A stretch of DNA of 64,000 bases from Bacillota bacterium (lineage in GTDB: Bacteria; Bacillota; Sulfobacillia; Sulfobacillales; Sulfobacillaceae), in contig JAIMBD010000002.1 in NCBI GenBank assembly GCA_023511625.1, forward strand, positions 124,001-188,000, given 5' to 3'. The first letter of the stretch is position 1; each line of letters starts with the position of its first letter. Made by a program: the position numbers and the translations under genes. Below the pieces are notes generated by a model, which was given only the letters and a program-made list of their open reading frames with translations, ran no database searches and was not told the DNA's origin. This document shows, one piece after another, positions 25,592 through 33,319 of the stretch.

Positions 25592-26065
25592 CTAGCCCAC
25601 CTCCTGTGCCATGCGTTGGGCGGCGTCGGCCACAGCCTCGACGATGTTCTGGTAACCGGTGCAGCGGCAGAGATTGCCCGACAAAGCCCGTCGGATCTCC
25701 GCCGGTTGGGGGTGCGGGGTTTCCCGCAAAAGGGCCCAGGCGGCCATCAGCATGCCCGGCGTACAGTAGCCGCACTGCAGCCCATGGTGGTCCGAAAAGG
25801 CCGATTGCAACGGGTGCAAGCGGCCGTCGGTCTCCAAGCCCTCCACGGTCATCACGGAGCTGCCATCCGCCTGGACCGCCAGCACCGTGCAGGATTTCAC
25901 CGGCACCTCATCCAATAACACCGTGCACGCGCCACAATGGGTAGTGTCACAGCCCACGTGAGTCCCCGTCAATCCAAACGTCTCCCGCAGCAGGTAGACC
26001 AAGAGCGTCCGGGGCTCGACATCGGCCCGGCGCAGTTGGCCGTTGACCGTCACCGCGATCTCCAT
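25592..26065 (-). CDS. coxS: Carbon monoxide dehydrogenase small (2Fe-2S) subunit
   Basis: 157 residues. It carries two [2Fe-2S] clusters: a plant-ferredoxin-type N-domain with [15 protein letters not shown] and a following Cys in KSCTVL, then the helical domain with CGYCTPGM and [13 protein letters not shown]. It transfers electrons from the CoxL molybdenum site to CoxM FAD. The ATG at 26065 is 23 bases after coxM and follows GAAGGGAGG. Confidence 0.97.
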   Translation of the reverse strand: MEIAVTVNGQLRRADVEPRTLLVYLLRETFGLTGTHVGCDTTHCGACTVLLDEVPVKSCTVLAVQADGSSVMTVEGLETDGRLHPLQSAFSDHHGLQCGYCTPGMLMAAWALLRETPHPQPAEIRRALSGNLCRCTGYQNIVEAVADAAQRMAQEVG

Positions 26066-26088
26066 GGCTCCTCCCTTCTTCGCCCCAC

Positions 26089-26976
26089 CTACGCCGTGAC
26101 CCCGACCTCAGGCCGCGACTCGTCGGCCAGGGCCTTCAACCCGCGCTCCACGAACACCCGCACCACGTTACGCTTGTACGCCCGGCTGCCCCGACGGTCC
26201 GAAACCGGGTCTGCCGCCTCCGCGGCCAGGGCCGCAGCTTCCCGGATGCCGCCAGACTCAAGGGGGTGACCGATCAAAGCCGCCTCCGCCGCCGGGGCGC
26301 GCAACGCCCGCGGCCCGACTCCTGCCAGCCCGATGCCGGCCTCGACCACCGTGTGGCGCGCATCGAGGACCACGTTCACGGCCACGCCCACCACGGCAAA
26401 ATCGCCCACCTTGCGTTCTAACTTGAGGTAGGTGCCGAAAGGCCGCCCCGCCGGCTTGGGAATCCGAATGGCCGTAAGTACCTCATCGGGCTCCAAGGCG
26501 GTGGTGAAGATGTCGACCAGGAAGGCGTCTAACGGGAGTTCGCGGGTCCTAGTGAGACTGCGGAGCGTCACCGAGGCCCCCAGTGCCAGGAGGGCCGCGC
26601 CCCAATCGCCCGCCGGGTCGGCGTGGGCCAGGGAACCGGCCACGGTCCCTCGGTTTCGCACCAGGGGGTCGGCAATCCAGCGCGCCGTGCGCCCAAGGAG
26701 CGGATAGAACTCCTGCAGGGCCTCTGCGCGTTCCAACTGGCTGTGACGCACCACAGCTCCCAGCGTCAGCCCCTCTGCCGTCTCCTGCCATCCGGTCAAG
26801 GCCGGTAGGCGGTGGATGTCGACCAACAACGCCGGTTCGGCGATGCGCAGCTTCATCATTGGCAAAAGGCTCTGACCGCCGGCCAAAATCTTCGCTCCGG
26901 GCCCTTCGCGCGCCAAGACCGCCAAGGCTTCATCCAGCGATTCGGCCCGCACGTAGCCAAACGGTGCCGGAAACAT
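26089..26976 (-). CDS. coxM: Carbon monoxide dehydrogenase medium (FAD) subunit
   Basis: 295 residues. The FAD-binding motifs are [17 protein letters not shown] and [19 protein letters not shown]-terminal CO_deh_flav_C domain includes [14 protein letters not shown]. First gene of the cox operon; the ATG at 26976 follows AAGGAGGGGTGTT. Membrane attachment and quinone reduction usually involve CoxM with CoxG; no coxG, coxD or coxE gene is seen in the window. Confidence 0.96.
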   Translation of the reverse strand: MFPAPFGYVRAESLDEALAVLAREGPGAKILAGGQSLLPMMKLRIAEPALLVDIHRLPALTGWQETAEGLTLGAVVRHSQLERAEALQEFYPLLGRTARWIADPLVRNRGTVAGSLAHADPAGDWGAALLALGASVTLRSLTRTRELPLDAFLVDIFTTALEPDEVLTAIRIPKPAGRPFGTYLKLERKVGDFAVVGVAVNVVLDARHTVVEAGIGLAGVGPRALRAPAAEAALIGHPLESGGIREAAALAAEAADPVSDRRGSRAYKRNVVRVFVERGLKALADESRPEVGVTA

Positions 26977-27279
26977 AACACCCCTCCTTCGCTCCGACGG
27001 ATTGCCCCCGCAAGATGCGGGCAGCTGCCCCTCTCATCATGACCGGGCGCCGGAAAACCGCGCGAGATCCATCGCGGTAGATTCCGGCCCCACAACGGAT
27101 CGATGTGGCGCAGCCAAGAGGCATCCTGCCCCCCTCGCCTGGCCGTCTTCCCAAGCGCACGAAAATGTGAAACAATGCCAATGATGGCAAGGGAAAGACG
27201 GGGAACCGGGCGCAGGACGCCACCTGACGCCGGGACGACGCGGACGGGGCCCGGTTCTCCTGTGGGGAAGGAGGTTCCC
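26977..27279. promoter_or_regulatory. Divergent control region between cox operon and two-component system
   Basis: 303 bases separate coxM (minus) from the histidine kinase gene (plus). A short palindrome TGCCA-ATGA-TGGCA lies at 27176-27189, preceded by GAAAATGTGAAACAA. No strong -35/-10 pair is seen on either strand. The region is the expected site for regulator binding, but no operator is proven. Confidence 0.5.
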
Positions 27280-28452
27280 GTGCCTGGGACGGGTCCCCCT
27301 CGGATGGCGGATGTGCTTCAGCGCAAGGTTCAGGAGCTCAACGCCCTCATCAAAGTCAACGCCCGCATCACGTCGCAACTGGGGCTTGAGCCGCTCTTGC
27401 AGACGGTGGTCGATGCCGCGCGAGAGCTGGTGGGCGCGGCCATGGGTGGGCTTCTGGTGCTAGACCCCATCGATCCCACCCGATACGAGTTCTTCAAGGT
27501 GTCTGGCTGGCCCGGGCCCGCCGGCTTTCCCGAAGGGCGCGGCCTGTTCGCCCTCCCCTATAAAACCGGCCGGCCTCTTAGGGTCGACAACATTCGCCTC
27601 CATCCTGATTCGGTGGGAACGCCGCCGGGACACCCTCCCGTAGGCGCGCTGTTGGCCGTGCCGCTGGTCATGCGCGAGCACATGCTGGGGTCGTTGTTTT
27701 TGGCCCACGTCCCTGGCGGGCCGACCTTTACCGCCGAGGACGAAGAACTGCTGATGGCCTTTTCCACCCAAGCCGCCATCGCCATCGAAAACGCCCGCCT
27801 GTACGCCAAGGCAGAACAGCTGGCCGTTCTGCAAGAGCGCGCCCGCATCAGCCAACGCCTACACGACTCGGTGTCGCAGATCTTTTTCGTGCTGGGAATT
27901 GAGGTGGAACGGCTGTGGCGCCTGACTGCTGGCCAACCCGCGGCCTGGGTAGAGGGGCTCCAGCGCATCCGGACCCTGGTCGCCCAAGGTGCCAGCGAGA
28001 CGCGGGCCGCCATCTTCTCCTTGCGCGAGGAGGTGGACCTCGACCGCCCGCCGGCGCGCATGCTCGCCGAACTGGTGGAACAGTTTCACCGCACCAGCGG
28101 CATCGAAACCAGCCTCGTCACGCTCGGCCCGTTGGACCGCGTGCCCCCTCCCCTCTGGCGGTGCGCCATCAAGGTGATCGCGGAGTCGCTGAACAACGTA
28201 CGCCGTCATAGCGGGTCGCCGGTGGCGTCGGTATCGGTCAGTTACGACGGGCAAACCCTCTCCCTGAGCGTCCAAGATGCGGGCCGCGGCATCCCCCAAC
28301 CGGATCTGGCGGAATGGGAGGGGTCGCCCACCCATTACGGCATCCGTTCCATGCGCCGCTTGGTGGAAGAACTGCACGGCACCTTCACCATCTTTCGCAA
28401 CGACGAGGGGGGAACCACCGTGCGCGTGCAGCTGCCGCGGCGGCCGGCGTGA
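27280..28452 (+). CDS. GAF-domain sensor histidine kinase, NarX/DegS type
   Basis: 390 residues, no membrane segment, so it senses an internal signal. A short coiled helix (KVQELNALIKVNARITSQL) precedes a GAF domain (about 35-180). The HisKA_3 phosphoacceptor box ERARISQRLHDSVSQIFF carries the histidine, followed by a HATPase domain with ESLNNVRRHS (N-box) and VQDAGRGI. The GTG at 27280 follows AAGGAGG with five-base spacing; the earlier part of the frame lies in the promoter region. It is divergent from coxM and translationally coupled to the regulator. Signal unknown; redox, gas or CO are guesses from context. Confidence 0.9.
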   Translation: MPGTGPPRMADVLQRKVQELNALIKVNARITSQLGLEPLLQTVVDAARELVGAAMGGLLVLDPIDPTRYEFFKVSGWPGPAGFPEGRGLFALPYKTGRPLRVDNIRLHPDSVGTPPGHPPVGALLAVPLVMREHMLGSLFLAHVPGGPTFTAEDEELLMAFSTQAAIAIENARLYAKAEQLAVLQERARISQRLHDSVSQIFFVLGIEVERLWRLTAGQPAAWVEGLQRIRTLVAQGASETRAAIFSLREEVDLDRPPARMLAELVEQFHRTSGIETSLVTLGPLDRVPPPLWRCAIKVIAESLNNVRRHSGSPVASVSVSYDGQTLSLSVQDAGRGIPQPDLAEWEGSPTHYGIRSMRRLVEELHGTFTIFRNDEGGTTVRVQLPRRPA

Positions 28453-29090
28453 AGGCGGCGCCGATCCGGGTGGTGCTGGTCGACGACCACGAGGTCGTCC
28501 GACGCGGCATCCGCGCCATCCTGAGCGAAAGTGACGAGTTCACGGTGGTGGGCGAAGCGCGCGACGGCGAGGAGGGGCTGCAGTTGATCCGCCACGCCCG
28601 CCCCGACTTGGCCTTGGTCGACATCCGCATGGGAGGACGCGATGGGCCCGCGCTGTGTCAGGCCGTGCAGGCAGAGCGCCTGCCGACTGCAGTGGTCATC
28701 TTGACCAGCTTTTTGGACCAAGACTTGGTGCGGACCTGCCTGCGTTACGGCGTGCGCGGCTACCTGGTGAAAGACGTGGAAGGGTTCGACCTCGTCCAGT
28801 CGTTGCGCAAGATCGTGCATGGCGGCGCCGTACTGGATCCCAAGGCGGCCGAAGTGGTGCTGCAATGGATCCAGTGCGACCCGGCTTATGCCACCGGCCC
28901 GCGCCTGACCCCGCAGGACATCGAAATCCTGCGGCTGGTGGCCGAAGGGCTCACCAATCGAGAAATTGGCCGACAGCTGTATCTCTCCGAAAACACCGTC
29001 AAAGCCCGCGTCAACGACATCATTCGGCGTCTGAACGCCAAAAACCGCATCGAAGCGGTGATGATCGCCCACCGCCAAGGTTGGTTCTAG
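28449..29090 (+). CDS. NarL/LuxR-family response regulator
   Basis: 213 residues. Receiver domain: VVLVDDHEVVRRGIRAIL acidic pocket, phospho-aspartate in LALVDIRMGG and the conserved lysine in YLVKDVEG. C-terminal LuxR helix-turn-helix: LTPQDIEILRLVAEGLTNREI and YLSENTVKARVNDIIRRL. The GTG at 28449 overlaps the kinase stop (GTGA). It is the likely partner of that kinase, and the neighbouring cox promoter is the first candidate target. Confidence 0.93.
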   Translation: MKAAPIRVVLVDDHEVVRRGIRAILSESDEFTVVGEARDGEEGLQLIRHARPDLALVDIRMGGRDGPALCQAVQAERLPTAVVILTSFLDQDLVRTCLRYGVRGYLVKDVEGFDLVQSLRKIVHGGAVLDPKAAEVVLQWIQCDPAYATGPRLTPQDIEILRLVAEGLTNREIGRQLYLSENTVKARVNDIIRRLNAKNRIEAVMIAHRQGWF

Positions 29091-29365
29091 AGGGGTCCGC
29101 GGTACGGTTTTTACGCAGGGTCGACGCCCCGGTTCGACCTGCCTTGGCGACAGGAGCCCCCCTTTCCCCAAAAGCTTCCACATAGCGACAGATCGCCGCA
29201 TCTTTACGGAGGAAGGCAAACTCGGCCAACGCTTCCAGCTTTTGTGACGGAGAGACCAGAGGACCTCGCGCGGCCGGTTTGTGCCCGCCCGCCCGCGCCC
29301 GGTAGGCTGAAATCGCCGACCTACCCTCCCAACAGTCACTCCTTTTGCGTCGAGGAGGAATGCCC

Positions 29366-30037
29366 ATGAACTACTTCACGGCCCTTTTGGTCTCGGCGGG
29401 CCTTCCGGTGTTGGGTCTCAACGCGACCGGGCCCGCTCCGATACCCCCCACGGCCCCAACGCCGCCGCTCGCTGCCCCCGCCGCGTCCGGTTGGCCTCCG
29501 GCCGGCGTGGCTTCGGAAGCCGCGGCTCTGGCCACCATCCGCGCCGTGACCACCGCAGCCCAAGCCGCGCCCACCTCGGCCCTGCCAGCGCCGAACGCCG
29601 CTTCCGGAACCGTTTCGCCCAATCCGGCGCCGTCGGCGGCACCAACAACGCCGGCCGATGCCGCCGAGACCCTCATCGCGTGGACCAACCAAGCCCGTGC
29701 TCAGGCCGGGTTGCCCCCTTACACCGTCAACTCCACCCTCATGGCGCTGGCCCAAGCGCGGGCCCAGGCCCTGGCCCAAGGCCCCTTCACCAGTGACCTT
29801 CCCGGCCTAGGCTGGCCGATTCAGATGGAAACCGCTGCCGGGATTCAGGCCCAGGCCATGGGTGCCGAGAACATCGCCGTGGCTCCCACCCTGGCCGAGG
29901 CGTTTCAACTCCTCATGGCCTCGCCCCCCCATCGCGCCAACCTCTTGAGCCCCTACGAGACCCAGATCGGGGTAGGAGTGGCGCCGGACGGCAACGGTTG
30001 GGCCATCTCCGAACTGTTTATCGGCCCCAACCTGTAA
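29366..30037 (+). CDS. CAP-domain (SCP/PR-1, YkwD-like) exported protein
   Basis: 223 residues. A hydrophobic N-terminus (MNYFTALLVSAGLPVLGL) acts as a signal sequence or anchor, then an 80-residue Ala/Pro/Thr-rich linker, then a CAP domain (about 105-223): AWTNQARAQAGLPP, GAENIAVAPTLAEAF, SPPHRANLLSP and a final GWAISELFIG strand. In spore-formers such proteins are often secreted or spore-associated. The first of the two usual CAP histidines is not evident; the SPPHR histidine is. The ATG at 29366 has the right spacing to GAGGAGG; the ATG at 29360 is too close. Confidence 0.85.
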   Translation: MNYFTALLVSAGLPVLGLNATGPAPIPPTAPTPPLAAPAASGWPPAGVASEAAALATIRAVTTAAQAAPTSALPAPNAASGTVSPNPAPSAAPTTPADAAETLIAWTNQARAQAGLPPYTVNSTLMALAQARAQALAQGPFTSDLPGLGWPIQMETAAGIQAQAMGAENIAVAPTLAEAFQLLMASPPHRANLLSPYETQIGVGVAPDGNGWAISELFIGPNL

Positions 30038-30069
30038 CCCCGGCCCAATCCGGCTCATAGCGTACAGCG

Positions 30070-30600
30070 GTGATGCACATGGCCATGCCGGAAATCCCTG
30101 GCATTTTTGTGGAAGCTAGCGGCGAGGAGACCTTGCCGTTGGCGGAGGCCTTGGCTCAAGCGCTGGCCCGCCGCGGGCGATTGGCCCCCAGTCGGCAGGG
30201 ATGGCTGTCGGTGGCATTGGCCCCCGGTGAATACGAGCTCGCGGCCCATCCGTGGGCGCCGCCCGATGTGCGGATGGTGGCCCTCCGGCTGACCGAACGC
30301 TTCGGATTCCGTCGCCGGCGGCTGGCCGCACCCGGCCCGCGCCAGATCCTGCTCCTCTTGCCGGTCCGTGCCCCGTTTGGGACGCGATTTTGGGAGACGC
30401 TGGCCGACCTGTTGGCCGAATCGGCCCCGGCGCCGGCCGAGCCCTCGCTGCCTAGCGCGCCCGCCGCACCCACGCCACCTACGGCCCCCGTCCATGGAGC
30501 CTCCAGTGGATGGGTGATGGGCGGCATCCGCCGACCGGGGAGTGCCGGCCTGGGAACGGTAGCGGCGCCCCCGCCACCCCCTGCACGCGGCCGCGGATGA
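30070..30600 (+). CDS. Hypothetical protein with Pro/Ala-rich C-terminal half
   Basis: About 176 residues from the first possible start (GTG 30070; ATGs at 30073, 30079 and 30085 are alternatives, none with a clear ribosome site). The N-terminal 120 residues look folded (IPGIFVEASGEETLPLAEAL, a basic middle, then ILLLLPVRAPFGTRFWETLADLL). The rest is low-complexity Ala/Pro/Gly ending in a proline run. It follows the CAP protein gene by 32 bases and could be co-transcribed. No family is recognised. Confidence 0.55.
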   Translation: MMHMAMPEIPGIFVEASGEETLPLAEALAQALARRGRLAPSRQGWLSVALAPGEYELAAHPWAPPDVRMVALRLTERFGFRRRRLAAPGPRQILLLLPVRAPFGTRFWETLADLLAESAPAPAEPSLPSAPAAPTPPTAPVHGASSGWVMGGIRRPGSAGLGTVAAPPPPPARGRG

Positions 30601-30635
30601 GGGCACTGACCCCTGGGTGGGCCCGGGGCCAGCGG

Positions 30636-30665
30636 GGGCGGGCACGCACGATGCGATGCCCGCCC
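30636..30665. terminator. Hairpin between convergent genes, probable bidirectional terminator
   Basis: GGGCGGGCA pairs perfectly with TGCCCGCCC, and the 12-base loop adds CGCA/TGCG, giving about 13 bp. It lies between the plus-strand hypothetical gene and the end of citrate synthase. There is no T-tract on either side. Confidence 0.5.
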
Positions 30666-30676
30666 TCTGGTGTGGG

Positions 30677-31804
30677 TCAGCGCTGGTCGAGGGGAACGAA
30701 TTCGCGGTGGGTGGGACCGGTGTACTCGGCGCGGGGCCGAATCAAGCGGTTGTTGGCGTACTGCTCCAGCACATGGGCCGTCCACCCCGAGATCCGGCTT
30801 ACGGCAAAGACCGGGGTAAAAATCTCGACCGGGATGCCCATCAGCACGTATGCCGAACCCGAGTAGAAATCGACATTGGGATACAGGCGCTTCTGCGCCG
30901 TCAAGCGGGTCTCGATTTCGCGCAGCATCTCGTAGTAATGCAAGTCCCCCGCGTCCTCCCCCACCTGCCGCGACAGGCGCCGGAGAACGGTGGCGCGGGG
31001 GTCCTCGGTGCGGTACACGCGGTGCCCAAACCCCATAATCTTGCGCTTCTCGGCCAACGCCTGCTCCAACCAGGCCGCAACCCGCTCTTTGCTTCCGATT
31101 TCCTCGAGCATGTACATCACTTGTTCGTTGGCGCCACCGTGCAAGGGGCCCTTGAGGGTGCCCACGGCGGAGGTGATGGCCGAGTACATGTCCGACAGCG
31201 TCCCGGCCGTAACCCGGGCCGAAAAGGTTGATGCGTTGAGCTCGTGATCGGCGTGCAGGATCAAGGCCGTGTTAAACACCTGGGCATGCAGCGGTTTCGG
31301 CGGCCGTCCATGCAACATGAAGAGGAAGTTTTCGGCCAGGGAGAGGGCCGGGTCGGGGTCCACGGGGGCAAGGCCTTGGCGCACCCGTTCAAAAAACGCC
31401 ACCATCGTGGGCAATTGCGCCACCAGGCGCATGGCTTTTCGGCGATTGGCCTCCATGTCGTTGCGGGTGGCGTCGGGGTCGTAGATCCCGGCCACGCTGA
31501 CCGCCGTGCGCAGGGCATCCATCGGCAGCGTGTTAGCCGGCAGGCTGGCCAAGACTGTCTTCACTGGCTCGGGCAAATTGCGGCTAGCTTTCAGCGCACG
31601 GTCCAGTTCGTCGAGTTGCTGCCGGTTGGGCAAATCCCCATTCCACAAGAGGTAGACCACCTCTTCAAAACTTGCGCGCTCCGCCAACTCGACCGCATCG
31701 TACCCGCGGTAAACCAGCCGACCCTCCTTGCCATCGATAAAGCAGATCGCGGAAAGGCCCGCCACCACGTCTTCCAAACCCGCTTTGAATCCTGGTTCCG
31801 GCAT
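30677..31804 (-). CDS. Citrate synthase
   Basis: 375 residues, the short bacterial/archaeal-type (type I) citrate synthase that condenses acetyl-CoA and oxaloacetate in the TCA cycle. Active-site segments: LHADHELNASTFSARV (His), GPLHGGANEQVMYML (His) and FGHRVYRTEDPRA (with the nearby conserved Asp). The N-terminus GLEDVVAGLSAICFIDGKEGRLVYRGYDA is typical. Methylcitrate synthase activity cannot be excluded by motif. The ATG at 31804 follows AAGGAGGAGACGGT. Monocistronic. Confidence 0.95.
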   Translation of the reverse strand: MPEPGFKAGLEDVVAGLSAICFIDGKEGRLVYRGYDAVELAERASFEEVVYLLWNGDLPNRQQLDELDRALKASRNLPEPVKTVLASLPANTLPMDALRTAVSVAGIYDPDATRNDMEANRRKAMRLVAQLPTMVAFFERVRQGLAPVDPDPALSLAENFLFMLHGRPPKPLHAQVFNTALILHADHELNASTFSARVTAGTLSDMYSAITSAVGTLKGPLHGGANEQVMYMLEEIGSKERVAAWLEQALAEKRKIMGFGHRVYRTEDPRATVLRRLSRQVGEDAGDLHYYEMLREIETRLTAQKRLYPNVDFYSGSAYVLMGIPVEIFTPVFAVSRISGWTAHVLEQYANNRLIRPRAEYTGPTHREFVPLDQR

Positions 31805-31952
31805 ACCGTCTCCTCCTTCGCCTGGTTGCTCGCTGCGTCACCGGGCCTCCCAGCCCCACGGCCCATCGGTCGATGCCCAAAGCTGCCCTCGGGGAGGTTT
31901 TTAACGCCGGCATCGTCTTTTGCCGCTCCGGTTCGGGAGCCCCGCGGCAGAC

Positions 31953-32264
31953 TCATTGTAGTCCCGCGCGGTCTGATGCCAAAACCGCCGGGTCGGTCGA
32001 AAGCGGGGCCGCAAAGACGCCCTCTCCCCGAATACGCATCCCGGTCGGGGGCAAAGCTCCACTGCGCATGTGATCGCGTACGGCATGGGCCACAAACTCA
32101 GCCACCGCCTGGCGCACCTTGTCGGGTGCAAAGCCGGGAGGCGGCGCGGGGACCTCCACCACCGTCACGGGGTAGTGGTCTTTGCGATACACCCCTTCGT
32201 GAACGGCCACGTCCACCACCCAATGCTCGCCGGATAATTCGACTTGGTTGATGCGGATGGCCAT
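31953..32264 (-). CDS. Conserved-looking hypothetical protein
   Basis: 103 residues, soluble. The N-terminal half is amphipathic and looks like a beta-hairpin (IRINQVELSGEHWVVDVAVHEGVYRKDHYPVTVVEVP), followed by an alpha-helix (DKVRQAVAEFVAHAVRDHM) and an Ala/Pro-rich tail. The ATG at 32264 follows GAAGGAGGGGGG, a strong ribosome site. A possible -10 TACAAT lies on the minus strand at 32306-32301. It is divergent from nudF. No family is recognised. Confidence 0.65.
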   Translation of the reverse strand: MAIRINQVELSGEHWVVDVAVHEGVYRKDHYPVTVVEVPAPPPGFAPDKVRQAVAEFVAHAVRDHMRSGALPPTGMRIRGEGVFAAPLSTDPAVLASDRAGLQ

Positions 32265-32373
32265 CTGAGTATCCCCCCTCCTTCGCCGCTTCTCCGATAG
32301 ATTGTACCGTTTTACGCGCCGGAGCGCAGTGGGCCGAGTTCCCTGGCCGCCTTTCCCTTTTTGTCGAAGCTCT

Positions 32374-32382
32374 TGCTATAAT
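32374..32382 (+). promoter_or_regulatory. Extended -10 promoter of the Nudix gene
   Basis: TGCTATAAT, a perfect -10 TATAAT (32377-32382) with a TGn extension. The -35 region is weak. The predicted start near 32389 leaves a leader of about a dozen bases before the GTG at 32401. Confidence 0.7.
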
Positions 32383-32400
32383 AAGGAGAAATGGAGTGCG

Positions 32401-32943
32401 GTGAGGAAGAGGACGGTGCTAAGAAACCGGATCCGAAGGGTCCCGGTCACCGTACGGGGGACCCATTATGTCCACGAATACCTGGTATTGCCTGACGTGT
32501 GCGCGGTGGTGGCCGAGATCCCGGAGGGAGTCATCCTGGTCGAGCAGTTTCGCCCGGCGCTGGGGCGGCGGATGCTTGAACTGCCTGCCGGGCGTCTGCA
32601 CCGCGGCGAGGAACCCGTAGAAGGGGCGCGGCGCGAACTTCAGGAAGAGACGGGATACCGCGCGCGGGAGCTTCGGCTGTTGTCGCGCTTCTATCCCTCG
32701 GTGGGGCTGTCTCGCCACAAGGTGCACCTGTATTACACGCTAAACCCCGAAAAGGGCGAGACCCATTGGGATGCCACCGAAGAGATCGAGGTGCGCATCA
32801 TCCCCGTCAACGAAGTCCCCAACCTCCTCATCGAGGGGCGTGCCGCCGATGCCAAAACCCATTTGGGACTGGTCTACTTTTTGAATTCGCGCGGGTGGAT
32901 CTGGCAGAAGGGACGCTGGCACCCGCCCGGGCGCACGCGTTGA
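32401..32943 (+). CDS. nudF: ADP-ribose pyrophosphatase, Nudix family
   Basis: 180 residues. It hydrolyses ADP-ribose to AMP and ribose 5-phosphate in the usual family role. The Nudix box is GRLHRGEEPVEGARRELQEETGY, fitting Gx5Ex7REUxEExGU. Upstream VILVEQFRPALGRRMLELPAG and downstream FYPSVGLSRHKVHLYYTL are typical of NudF/YqkG. The GTG at 32401 is used; a GTG at 32413 is an alternative. In many Bacillota nudF neighbours a small zinc-ribbon or spore-related gene, as here. Confidence 0.9.
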   Translation: MRKRTVLRNRIRRVPVTVRGTHYVHEYLVLPDVCAVVAEIPEGVILVEQFRPALGRRMLELPAGRLHRGEEPVEGARRELQEETGYRARELRLLSRFYPSVGLSRHKVHLYYTLNPEKGETHWDATEEIEVRIIPVNEVPNLLIEGRAADAKTHLGLVYFLNSRGWIWQKGRWHPPGRTR

Positions 32944-32975
32944 CGACGCGGAATTTTTTGGCCTTCGGTCGGCGA

Positions 32976-33004
32976 TTCAATCCCGTCGAATGGTTTGCTA
33001 TGAT
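32976..33004 (+). promoter_or_regulatory. Extended -10 promoter of the zinc-ribbon gene
   Basis: TGCTATGAT with -10 TATGAT (32999-33004), a TGn extension and a weak -35 TTCAAT (32976-32981) at 17-base spacing. Confidence 0.6.
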
Positions 33005-33049
33005 AGTGAATAATCGGCGAAACGTTCCGGCCCGGGAGGGGTGCGTTCC

Positions 33050-33310
33050 ATGACCTGCCAACGGTGCGGGGCCGAGGTCCCCAGCCATTTGACGCGCTGC
33101 CGCAACTGTGAGCTCGGCTTCGCGGCCTTCGCTCCCAAACCGGCATCAAGACCGCGAGGGACCGGTGCCAAGGTCATCCCGTTTCGGCCGCGCCGCCTCA
33201 AAAAGCAGCGAGGCAAGCGCTCCTTCCGCCCGGACCGGGTATGGTGGTGGCTCATCTCCATCCTGATCCTGAGCCTGGTCCTTCCCTACGTCTTGCCCTG
33301 GCGCGGGTAG
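33050..33310 (+). CDS. Small zinc-ribbon protein with C-terminal membrane anchor
   Basis: 86 residues. An N-terminal zinc ribbon (CQRCGAEVPSHLTRCRNC, two CxxC knuckles) is followed by a basic stretch (RPRRLKKQRGKRSFR) and one C-terminal membrane segment (WWWLISILILSLVLPYVL). A cytoplasmic zinc ribbon with a tail anchor is likely. The ATG at 33050 follows GGGAGGGG. Function unknown; the basic zinc ribbon could bind nucleic acid near the membrane. Confidence 0.8.
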   Translation: MTCQRCGAEVPSHLTRCRNCELGFAAFAPKPASRPRGTGAKVIPFRPRRLKKQRGKRSFRPDRVWWWLISILILSLVLPYVLPWRG

Positions 33311-33319
33311 CGGATCCGT

